A stretch of DNA of 64,000 nucleotides from Phytoseiulus persimilis (lineage: Eukaryota > Arthropoda > Arachnida > Mesostigmata > Phytoseiidae). Below the pieces are notes generated by a model. It was not told the origin of the DNA. It searched no databases and saw only the letters and a list, made by a program, of their open reading frames with translations. The DNA lies in NCBI GenBank assembly GCA_037576195.1, contig CM075101.1, positions 33,480,001 to 33,544,000 of the forward strand. The letters run 5' to 3'. Positions 1 through 10,202 of this stretch are shown piece by piece. How positions within the stretch are numbered: position 1 is the first letter of the stretch; each line of letters starts with the position of its first letter. The position numbers were made by a program, and so were the translations under genes.

Positions 1-2114
1 ACGACGATACGAAAAACGAGTTGTCTTCTTTTGCGTTCGACTATTTGGTTCTGAACTCTCTCAACGTTGTCACTCTACGTGTCCCGAAAATGCATTCGGA
101 AAATCAGGATGTTTGCTTCCATTGCGTCCTCGTAGCTCGTGATTGGTGACGTTATTTTCCGGGGGGTTTATTCAACCGCGAACGATGGATCCGTTGTGTT
201 TGATGGAACATATCCGAGTACGCCAAACTCGAAAGCTCATCTATTTTCACCTGAAAGAGACCATTGATGAAGAAAACTATCGAGAAGTGGAAGCCTCGGC
301 CGCATCCCTGATGCCTCTGTTTGATTCTCCAAGCATGACTCGCGAAGCTCTGAAGTGAAGGAACGATGAGCTTTCGGACGCTGCGAGCGGTTCTCACCTC
401 ACGCTCCTGAATGGGAATCAGGTAAAATGGTCGTAGAGGCCTCGGAGGAGCCCCGGGTTTGCATCTCCGAGTAGCTTGGCGGGAGGTATACCCGTCAAAG
501 TGCTCTAGCGAAACGAGTTGTCTTCGGTATCCGTTTCGCAAATATGCTTCTGGGGCTTCGTGAGTCATCGGAGAACGTGCTCTTCGAACCGACCCCTCGT
601 CTGGAAGGTGCTTCGAGCTGAACCTGCACAACTGAACATCCTCCCAGTTCTCTGATCAGTCCACCGATAATAGGTATACAACTGATCGTAATCTCATTCA
701 AGTAATTACTGACGTGCTTGGTCCACGTCCCTCTCCACCTCAGAGCTATGCCTTGATCTTACATGTACAGTCGACAACATTTTCGGCTCAGAACTGGCCT
801 GAGGATGTTCGGTGCTGCTCCACTTGAAATTGGCATCCCTCGATCTCGACAAAGATGAAAGATCCAGTCAGAAGTAATACGTGGGATGATGCGTCCTCGA
901 GCTCCGTGTTTCACCTGATTGCAGCTCTAATCTCAATCGAGGTTTTCCGCGTGCTTAGAAGCATCTGATTTCCTGTTTCCATGTTATGGTGATCGCACTG
1001 TCTTCTGCCTCTCTCCCCCTCCGTGGTATCTGTCCACTCTTTTCCTTTTCGTTCTCCGAAGTCTCCTCGACTCTGTCTCCGAGTTCGGATGTCTGGAGAA
1101 CTGGCAGACTCTATTCATGGAAGTTGTTCCATCGGAGAGAAAACTGCTCGCTCAGCTGCGTATTTTCCTCTTTCGATTTTTTGAGGATGGCGACGTTACC
1201 GAGCGATCGACATTGAGCAAGAGCGACTGCAGGAGTGGGGTTTATGGCTGCTGCCTGGCAACTATGGAGAGCAAGTGGCGTCGTTGGTTTGATGCCTGTG
1301 AGCGGGGAATCTCGGAATTTCTACGTTGTAGTAGCATCGATAAACGGTCTCCCTCGCTGTATCGAACTCAAGAGAATCAAAGATGGTTCAAGTCTTGGCT
1401 CTCATTCCATTGGTGAAACGAGACGAACCGAATGTACCGAGACTCTGGTTGCTGGCGATCCTCATGGAGCGTTGAGGAGCGAGAAGCAAGACTAATAGGG
1501 TTTTTCAACAACGAACGAAGGGGGAACCGGACTGCGGAATCGGGAGGACCGAGAGGAACCAACAGAGAGAACCTGAAACGTTTTAGCAAAGAGCGCGAAG
1601 CTCCCGACGTAGAGTCGGCGAGATATCGCAACCGTACAGAGGTGACTGTAACTCTCGTGTTCGGAATCAATGTTCTTTTGATTCGATGTACATCGTGCCG
1701 CTCCTCGCGATGCCCTGCGACTCGAACAAAGAGGCCTCGATCGACAAATTGAGTGAGTTTAATACTGGATTCGCGTATCGTAGTACTCGGTAGGATACAA
1801 GCTCTAGATGGGCGTTATCTCTGCGTGGGCGCTCCATCACAATTATGATGACTTCCCTGTGAATAAGCTCGCGGAGTCACACTGTATTATTAAAAAGTTG
1901 TTGTAGCTGCTGTTGTCACGTCCGCTGCGGTAACCGCCATTAGAGCATCTAATAACTCTGTAAACATCCCCTGCACCGAAGTTACACACAAACGAACGTA
2001 CACATATTTGTCCTCAACCCGAGCAAGTGCTTCGGCTCGCGGCTACAAGCACAGCCATTATCATAAATGAGGAATTATCGCTGGTGATGGTGATCTGACT
2101 CGAAGCCCGCATAC
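1..2114. other. No recognisable gene
   Basis: Short reading frames occur in all six frames, the longest about 160 codons on the minus strand near the left edge. None shows a domain, a run of conserved motif residues or a convincing exon boundary. I see no tRNA or transposon signature. The stretch is best treated as intergenic or intronic. Confidence 0.6.
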
Positions 2115-2138
2115 AGAGAGAGAGAGAGAGAGAGAGAG
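2115..2138. repeat. (AG)12 microsatellite
   Basis: Twelve perfect AG dinucleotides in a row are visible. They lie inside minus-strand frames that read as alternating Ser-Leu; those frames are repeat artefacts and not a protein. Confidence 0.95.
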
Positions 2139-3251
2139 GACGCGCGCAACGCGCCCACCGAACCGAACCGCCCTCACCGCAGAACTTCCGAGTCGCTGTG
2201 GAGACACCAATCGTTTTCTGTTGGAGTGACAGATCTGCGCCACATTGTGGACTCGTCGGCGTCCGCGGGTCTGTCAGCGCTCCGGGTTGAATCTCCATCT
2301 GAAAGCATGCTTACGTGCCGTTGTCTGTCACTTCCCAGAGAGCCGAAGATATAGTGCGATCGGGTGTCTCGCGAATCACGACGCGAAGCAGGCTGTCGAA
2401 TGTTGCGGTCCGTGTTCCACAGTCATCGCTCAGCATAGACGATACGAAGTTCTGGGGAACGTTTGTGTCTTCGCAAGCAGGGATTTACTCCCGTCAGCTC
2501 CTAGGACGCTGCATTGGCAAAGAGCGACAGGATCCGACTGGCGTCCGCGGCTTCGAGGGCGGTAAGTTCGTAAAAGTTAACTGAGCTTCGGAAACCCGCT
2601 TAGAGGTTTATACAGAGATTCCCGACGTTATCTGAGAACGAATGGGGGAACTTTTGAGTCTGCGGCAGTGACAACGGCCTCGCTGAAGCACAATGACTTT
2701 GGCGGCACACAACTCGCCTGAAAAGAAAATCCTGTAGGAAACACAGGCTGACAAAAGACGAATGATGTTACGTTCTGTACGCTGAGGCAAGCTGCCGCAC
2801 ATTGTCTGTTTGGAGTGGCGTCGTCGGCGAAAATGGGGGACTCTCCGTCGTTGTGCTCGAGCTTCATTGTTTGGGTTAGCAAGTGGAAAGGATGTGGAGC
2901 CTTTGAGTGACATACGAATGTATCAAGTGACCAAGGGACGTGACGGTCAGAGCGATGACGTGTGCGAATGGCAGGGATCGGGAATCTAATCTAGTTCAGT
3001 CCGTCGATTTTCCAGCCTGACGCACGCAGCGCAGAGACGATCGTCGGAATGACCCACATACATTCATCGTAATTGCCCGGCGTACAGCTGGCAGTTATAT
3101 TCGCAGCATTATTGGCATGATGCGTCATGAGATGAAAGTCGACATGACTTCGGAAACTGTGGGCGAATTTGCCTCCTTCGCAGTCAACGAGGCAATTGGA
3201 GCGCGAGGCAACGCTGAACGGAACGGCAAGGCTCTCTGAAGTTTCGGGTCA
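2139..3251. other. No recognisable gene
   Basis: Only short, overlapping frames on both strands, with no motif I recognise. No RNA gene or transposon end is apparent. Confidence 0.55.
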
Positions 3252-3379
3252 GTGAATATTTCAGACACCAGTTCGATTCCCTTGTTCGATATCTCGAGCA
3301 GAATCGTGGAGGTTACAGCCTCAGTCAGTAGACATTGGTTCCAGCTGGTTCTGTGCGGAATCAAAAAGTGGTCTGTACG

Positions 3380-4130
3380 TTCAAAAATCCGGATTCGACG
3401 ATCTGAATCGAAATTCGACCACCCTTCGATTTTCGAATCCGAATCCAAATCGGGGCTAGATTCTGATTCGAGTCTGGATCCGACCCTGGTTCCGGGTGTC
3501 TATGCGGATTCAGATCTGGGCTCGAGTCCGCATGAAAATCCGGATTCAGCCCAGGTTCCGATTCGGACTCGAATTCGGGTCAGGATTCGAATGCGCAAGC
3601 GGGTTCGCCTGGAATATCTGAAGACCGCGTTTTGTGGAGATCACAGGGAACTCCCGGCCGCGATGAACGTAATCGCGGCAGACTTTGATGAAACGAGGGC
3701 ATTGCTGCACCAAGTTCCTGGGCGGGGTCCAATCGGCGCAGAGCACCTTCGGGACACTGCGGCACCCTCGGATGCATGCGATATCTATCGGGGGCCCGGG
3801 GGAACTACCGCCTCCTGGAATCGTAGAGCCAAATCCCCGAAGCGGCTCTTAGTTTCAACTGCGTTCAGAATGGCCTGAAACGCCTCTATGAGCAGTGATG
3901 GTTTGGTTCTGACCTGGATGGATCCGCAGATTCGGCTCGGATCTGAATCTGGCCCGTATCCGGACTTGAATCCGAATCCAAAACTTTGACAGGATCCCAG
4001 AACGGACACGGATTCGTGGATGGATTCATGTCGAGATTCCTCCTTCTATGAGTCTGGTTTCGGATCATCGAGTCGGAGTCATGCCCATATCCGGGACTCT
4101 CCGGAGTGAGAGTCGAATCGATGTTGAGTC
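3380..4130. repeat. Degenerate GATTCGGATTC-type minisatellite, copy A
   Basis: Two blocks, about 3380-3620 and 3900-4130, are filled with imperfect repetitions of motifs such as GATTCGGATTC, GGATCCGAATC and CCGGATTC, with strict loss of complexity. In one frame they read as Ser/Asp/Pro-rich runs and in another as Ile/Arg runs, as expected of a repeated short oligomer. Between them, 3852-3875 carries a 24-bp segment that recurs with three mismatches at 30546-30569, next to a similar block. The open frame across 3252-3878 (208 codons) is therefore most likely a by-product of the repeat. Confidence 0.7.
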
Positions 4131-5289
4131 GATTTTTCGAATACCTCTCCGAGCTCTGTCCACGGACGATGTACGACAACATCAGAAATCCTCTGTCGTG
4201 TCCTTTCCCGAGAGCTTCTCGGGGATGACGAAGCCCTGTTGCTCACGCGAGGATCTTTTCACTGACATGTATCGGAGAAACCCTCCACAAACATCCGAAA
4301 AAACGCTGCCTACCTATCGGACCAAAGAATCTGCATTACAATATGTTGCGCGAGAATAATTCAACGATGTGAACAGACGTCATCGGGGAACAGTTGCGGT
4401 TCTGACATCGTACGCAGCTCTCATTCGCGTAATCACGCTATTCAGGTTCATCTCGCCCGCGGACATAGCACGATCGACAGCGACACAACGCCTGATTGCA
4501 TATTCAGTGTCTTGGAGCGACCCTGTTTATAAACGACAGGTAACATCATCGGCCCTTCCATCGCCGCCTCCGTGAGACGGCTCCGAGAACGAGCGTGTCA
4601 TGCGGTGTCGAGTCTCGGCCACTCACTCTCATTTGCACGCATGACTTATCGGTTCCGTTTGATGGGAGATATCATCATCTGTAGGGACATGATCACTTCA
4701 GTTGTTGATGTCATTATCTGTATGGATATCCAATCCTACCTGCGCAAATTTTCTTTCGCAAAGATTCTTCAGGTCACGCAGTCTGAAGTTGCTCGAATGG
4801 GGCCTCGTATCCGACCTGTACCCTAACTAGCGCACCAGTGTTCTGTTGTCAAGTCAAGCTGCCTGCCAACCTTCATTGATCATCAGATCAAATAATCTGC
4901 AACTTTGGCTGCGATTATCGTCAAGGGCACTCAACTTGGGTCTCAGCTCCCGTTATCTTCGACACGCGGTGTTTGGGCGTCAAACTCAGCCGAACACCGA
5001 TAGGCCATGCTGTCCTTCTCGGGTTCTCTCTGTGAGCAAGCGATTCATCGAAGGGTTCAAATCCAACTTCCGTGGCGTTGTCGGATGCCTGTGATGCGAT
5101 AAGTGTATCCTGGGGAGGAGGGATACCACGTCTGGAATATTGATTATGGAAAGGAACAACGGCTAGAGTCACTCGGTCACTTCTTTTGTGGTGGCTCCTA
5201 CGTTATCGTGTCAGCGGTGCTGGACTTGATGCTCCGTTTTCCCGGACTGTCATCACGCTCCTCGGCACTTCGCATCGCAATCCGATCGA

Positions 5290-5660
5290 CGTTTCCGGGG
5301 TACGATCCCGCGAGCCCGAATTCTCTCGAGCTCGAGATCCTCCCAACTCGAAATTCCTCGAGCTCGTAGTTTCCCATTCTCCAGATTAAAGCCGCTAGAG
5401 TACTTCTTCTCACAGGATTCAGACTCTCGTATGGAGCATTTCTATGATTTTGATTGCGAATTCGGCCTCGGAGGATGCCCCACCTTTCGCACTCTGGCAT
5501 CCCAATCGTTGGAGTATGAGACTCGCGTGCTGACACAGGAGCTTGGTTGAGTTTGATTGAGTCTCCCATCGAGGGATAGGGCTCTCGAGCTCGCGGGAAT
5601 TCGGGCACGGGGGATATCAGGCTCGTAGGATTCCGGGCTCGCGGAAGCGAACCGGAACCA
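5290..5660. repeat. Low-complexity CTCGAG/CTCGCGG-rich stretch
   Basis: Two patches, near 5320-5370 and 5580-5660, reiterate short motifs around GAGCTCGAG, CTCGAAATTCCTCGAG and GGGCTCG. They resemble the degenerate oligomer blocks at 3.4-4.1 kb in style but use a different core. The 172-codon minus-strand frame over the region reads as Pro/Arg/Ser repeats and is probably not a gene. Confidence 0.45.
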
Positions 5661-7467
5661 GACCCAGGGTGAGGACTCGGGACTAAAGGAGGTCTTCTCT
5701 TGTTCCAGATGACCAACCTATTGTTCGACGCGCTGCAACCATAGGAACTTTGAAGGTGAGTCGAGCCCCCCTACACGGCTCCGGTGAGTTCCTGTTCCCT
5801 GTCAACGAAGAATCTGCCTGCTTACCACAAGTAAAGTTCCGCGATCGAGCGTTGAATGATACCATGTCGACAGGAACTGGTCGGCTTGTCACTTGTCCGA
5901 AGGAATAGAGCTCAGATCAGCTTGTCGTCGTTGTGTCGGTCGCAGGGGCGAGACACAATGTTAGTTGCGTGCTAGTTCTGTCCTGTTTTCGTCCTCCTCC
6001 ACACGAGCTCCCGTGTCTGATTACTGACTCAAGCCCAAATCTGGGTTGGCTATGCAGAGTCACGTTCAGAAATCATTATTCCAAAGATTTCGTTAGAGCC
6101 TCACTCCTCCTCAAACATACTGTGTTCTACAAGAACCTCCTTAGGAAAGTTTTCCCCGTTTTCCCATTTCGTTGAGTGAGTCCATCGGAGATGACGAAAA
6201 AAACTCCCCGTTTATGGGGTCGAAGAGCTATCATATTCGGTTCGTCTCCCCAGCATGAGAACGACGGAGAATGACCGAGCTCCGTTTGTTCATTGGGAGA
6301 CTCCCTCTTAAAACACCTCCCGCTTCAAGTTCCACTTGTGCGCCCGTGTTTTGGAATGCTCACCATGCATCATGGTTCCATGCCGTAGAACAGGCCTGTT
6401 CCCAAAGCGACTGCCACGTGCGGATTGATGCCCATTGTGAAAATTTTATTCGAATTCCTCTCCGGAGTCACCTGGGGATTGACTGAGTTCCAAGCGGATG
6501 TAGCGCTAGTATTACGCTAGAGCCAGCAGTTGATCAGAGAAAAACCGTTGACGACGAATACATGGTAGGCGGAGCTTCGAAGACTCGGATCCCGTCTGTC
6601 GAAGCTTTGCCTCGCTGCGGCGCTAGCTGAGAATGCTGATGGAGACGTTATCTTCCCGGAGAAAGAGTCATGATTGAACCAGTAGTACCACATGTCCTAG
6701 AAAGAACGAGATGATGTTGTTACAAGAGTGCGGAAGAACGTTAAAAATCCATGCGGGCTGTTAGTCTTACCGGGAATCTAGCTGTTCCGCGCAGGGGAAT
6801 CGGAGCGGAAAGTTCCGACCACGAGACGTGCTGTGTCGAATAGACTCGACAACATCGATGGTGATGCGCGAGCGGTATACCTGAGTCGCAGAGTAGCATT
6901 GACCACGGTCCGGTTTACCGCTAACTGTCGCGCACTCGCGGTGTGATAGTCACGCGAGTGTGAGAACACCGAAATTGCGGCTCGCCATAAGCAAACAGCA
7001 CACACACCAGGATGCCGGAGAGGCCGGACGGGGCGAAAAAACACTGACCACCGCTGACGGCCACTTGGGCAGCACTGAGCTTTTTTTTTCTCAATGCGGC
7101 AAACGAAACCACGCCTGAGAGTCTACAGGTGCGTAAAACGTGTTCGCTTTCAGTTGCGTTCAGCTGGTAAGCCACGCTGGTAGAAGTTCTTCTCTGCGAC
7201 TGAACTGCTCCGCCGCGAACGAAGAAGGGACTCCTGGAGGCTAATCGATTCGAATAAAAGCCAACCAACCCGCTTGGTTCTAAAGAGAAAGATTGTAAGC
7301 AATGCCAGGAACCCACTAACAGTTTCCCTTCTTCGTTCGCCAGACTCAACTGAGAGCAGTTGTTCGGCGACATCGAGGGGAGCTCTCGGAGCTCACACCT
7401 CCTTAGCGTTCATCCTCCACCAAGCAATTCCGACCGCAGGCGACGCTGTTCTGGAGCAAGATCCAAC
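5661..7467. other. Intergenic, upstream of receptor genes
   Basis: No recognised coding segment. The frame of the first receptor stays open upstream of its ATG back to about 7274, but that part (Ser/Arg-rich) has no ATG and no receptor-like features, so I take it as 5' untranslated or upstream sequence. A T9 run lies at about 7081-7090. No convincing TATA box was identified. Confidence 0.5.
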
Positions 7468-7488
7468 ATGGACGTCAAGAATGAGTGA
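7468..7488 (+). promoter_or_regulatory. Short uORF overlapping the receptor start
   Basis: An ATG at 7468 begins a six-codon frame (MDVKNE) that stops at TGA 7486-7488. It overlaps the proposed receptor ATG at 7481 in another frame. If both lie on the mature mRNA, ribosomes would meet this uORF first. Its presence is read directly from the sequence; a regulatory effect is inference. Confidence 0.35.
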
Positions 7489-8745
7489 GGTCTACCGTCT
7501 CCTCAACATCTCAGCGGAAGAAGTCAACATGACGATACCGGAAAATCAAACGATTTACGATCTGTTGTTCCCGCGAGACGAACTCTCAAAACCATTGAAG
7601 TTCACTCTGTTCTTCCGGTTGACTTTCTGCATCTTATACGCAGTGATATTCGTTCTCGGAGTCATGGGCAACCTGTTGGTGTGCTACATTGTTTGGAAAA
7701 CCCCATCCATGCGCAGCGTGACCAACTTCTTCATAACCAACCTGGCCATCTCCGATGTGCTCTTGTGTGTTCTAGCTGTGCCGTTCACATCGGCCCATGT
7801 CGTTATGGGCAGGTGGCTGTTCGGCGAGACGCTCTGTCATATAGTTCCTTTCGTCCAGGGCGTCTCAGTTTACGTGTCGACATTCACCCTCGTGGCGATA
7901 GCCGTTGATCGCTACATCGTCATAGTACACCCGTTCAGCAAGAGGATGCAGAACCGTTGCTGCCTCGTCACGATCGCTTGCATCTGGGGCCGCGGCCTGC
8001 GTGTTCACCGCACCATACGGTATCTTCATCCAGCACTTCCGAATCCCTCAAGGAACATATTGCCTGGAGAACTGGCCGTCGGAAAAAATCCGGCAATATT
8101 TCAGCACGGCGACGACGGTTGTTCAGTTCTTCCTGCCTCTCGTGGCCGTGGGTTTTTGTTACACGCGCGTATCGTGCAAATTGAGCCAACGCGTCCGGAA
8201 GAAGAGCGCTCGCGCCGGGCGGATGCTGGAACATCTGAGAACTCGACGAACGAACCGAATGCTTATTTTCATGGTCGTCGTATTCGCCGTATCGTGGATG
8301 CCGTTGAACGTGCACAATTTGTGGTTGGACTTTGACATTCCGGCAGCGTCGTACACAGCATCATTGGACAACGTGATTTTCTTCGTCTGCCACGCGATGG
8401 CGATGAGCTCGACTTGTTACAAACCCGTTCCTCTACGCGTGGCTCAACGAAAACTTCCGCAAGGAGTTCAAGCTTGTGCTGCCGGGTTTTCGCAAGTCGG
8501 TGCTATCGCAGTCGATATGCCGGAGTGATTCTCAGACGAAGATCGAGCGAACCCAGAACGGCACCACCAATCAGCTGGAGAACACAGTCCAGGACTCGTA
8601 CATCCCGAAATCGTCAAACTTCGAGCATTCGTCCACAAACTTGCCCACTCTCATATCGGTCCGCTATAGCGCAACAGAGGATCAGATCTTCCTGACAGTG
8701 CCCGCTTCAGCCTGCTTCCAGAAAACGGCCGCCGAGCTGGTCTAA
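7481..8745 (+). CDS. RYamide / NPY-like neuropeptide receptor, copy 1 (two frame breaks)
   Basis: Class A GPCR expected in the plasma membrane, binding an RYamide- or NPY-like peptide and signalling through G proteins. From ATG 7481 the N-terminus carries NIS, NMT and NQT glycosylation sequons. Seven membrane segments follow, with GNLLVCY in TM1, NLAISD in TM2, LCH at the TM3 start, DRY at the end of TM3 (VDRYIVIVHPF), TYCLENWPSEK in the second outer loop, RTNRML before TM6, SWMP in TM6 and a TM7 NPFLY motif. The reading frame shifts +1 twice: at about 7990 in TM4, where one extra C breaks the frame, and at 8421-8423, where AAA replaces the AA found in copy 2 just before NPFLY. With the extra bases discounted, the product is about 420 residues, normal for the family. 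The tail of roughly 100 residues after TM7 is Ser/Thr-rich. Single extra bases in short runs suggest sequencing errors; recent inactivation is the alternative. Confidence 0.88.
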
Positions 8746-9103
8746 GAACTTCCTGGTATCTGTCAAACAAAGAGCTCCCACCATCATGGTACATCCTCCC
8801 GACTTCGACATGGTTGGAGCGATCACCACTTAGTTGGGATAACTCGGTTAGGATATTAGGCTTTTTGCCCAAGTGGAACTGCTTGTCAGTTGCTGATGCA
8901 GTTGATCACCAAACCATCCTTCAGACGCCCGATTCCCTCAGAACCGTATCGAACTCATGCCTTCGCAGGACAACAGTGCGAAATCTATACTTTCCCGAAC
9001 CATTTTTCGATTCAGTTTGGATTCAATGAATATGCATGCTCTTCTCTCGCCGTCCCGCACGGCACCAAGCTATGATCTCATTCCACCCTGTTGGCTTTTC
9101 CAG
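8746..9103 (+). other. Receptor intergenic spacer with splice-acceptor-like end
   Basis: The 358-bp spacer between the two receptors contains no recognised gene and no AATAAA. It ends in a pyrimidine-rich tract and CAG immediately before the ATG of copy 2, a good match to a 3' splice site. A 5' intron may therefore end exactly at the start codon. The frame of copy 2 is open upstream to about 8957, but without receptor-like sequence. Confidence 0.45.
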
Positions 9104-10202
9104 ATGGAGGAAGTCGTCGATGTGCGCGCCTTCATCGCGCGCCTCTCCGACAACGAAACTCGAGAAGCTCTGCTCATGCTCCAGGTGAACGGCTCAAATG
9201 AATGGTACGGCCCCGACACACGGCCGAGTGTCGTGTTCCAGAGTGTGTTGGCGTTCGTCTACGCGACGATCTTTGTCGTCGGCCTGTTGGGCAACCTGTT
9301 AGTTTGTTATGTCGTCATGCGTAACAGGCACATGCGTACCGTGACCAATTTTTTCATCACCAACCTCGGCCTCGCGGACATCATGCTGTGCACCTTGGCG
9401 GGTCCGATAACGGCTGCCGAGTACATCCTGAACGACTGGGTGTTCGGTAAAATGCTGTGTCACCTGATACCGTGCGCGTTGGGGGTCAGTGTGTATCTCT
9501 CAGTCCTCACCCTGATGATGATCGCAATCGACCGCTATTTCGTCATCGTGTACCCCTTCCGACCCCGGATGAAAGAGTCCACCTGTCTGATGTTCATCAG
9601 CGTCACTTGGGTATTTTCAATGGGACTCACGCTGCCGTATGGGCTCTTCATGGATGTCAGACCGCCCTTGGCAAGGGGCGATCGAACCTATTGCTACGAA
9701 GCCTGGCCCCAAGATCAACACCGGAAATGGTTCACAAGTGCTACGACCGTGCTCCAGTTTGTAGTTCCCTTCATCGTCACATCCTTCTGTTACACTGTTC
9801 GTGTGGCTGCGACTCAGAGACCGGAGCAAACACAAGCCAGGAACGAAGTCCGTCATGAAAGAAGAACTCGAACACAAACGCAAGAGGCGAACAAATCGGA
9901 TGCTCGTCGCCATGGTCATCATCTTCGGAGCCTCTTGGCTGCCGTTCAACATGCACCACATCCTGGTGGATTTCAACCGCGAATACGCCACGTGGCAATA
10001 CGCGGACACGTTGTTCTTCGTAACGCACGCCTTTGCCATGAGTTCCGCGTGCTACAACCCGTTCCTCTACGCGTGGCTCAACGAGAATTTCCGCAAAGAG
10101 TTCAAGCTCGTGTTGCCTTGTTTCTTTTCGAAAACCATCTCAGTGAAAACTAGCGTTCGCACCAACACGGACACACGGACGTTCCAGAACCGACTGGTTT
10201 GA
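9104..10202 (+). CDS. RYamide / NPY-like neuropeptide receptor, copy 2 (one frame break)
   Basis: Second class A GPCR, head-to-tail with copy 1 and intronless. ATG 9104 is chosen because it follows an acceptor-like CAG and precedes an N-terminus with NET and NGS sequons. Visible motifs are GNLLVCY (TM1), NLGLAD (TM2), LCH at TM3, IDRYFVIVYPF (DRY), YCYEAWP in outer loop 2, RTNRML, SWLP in TM6 and CYNPFLYAWLNENFRKEF (NPxxY plus helix 8). By hand count about 52 of 91 positions from TM1 to the DRY region match copy 1, so the duplication is not recent. The frame shifts +1 at about 9794-9803, at the end of TM5; removing one base gives about 365 residues. The tail after helix 8 is much shorter than in copy 1. 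The high match of TM2, TM3 and TM7 to arthropod RYamide receptors is family knowledge; ligand identity is inference. Confidence 0.9.

Noticed and set aside
3252-3878. 208-codon plus-strand frame
   Set aside because: Most of it is encoded by the degenerate oligomer repeat, which gives biased residues in several frames.
7274-7480. N-terminal extension of receptor copy 1
   Set aside because: The open frame starts at TTG, has no ATG and no signal-like or receptor-like sequence; ATG 7481 gives a normal glycosylated N-terminus.
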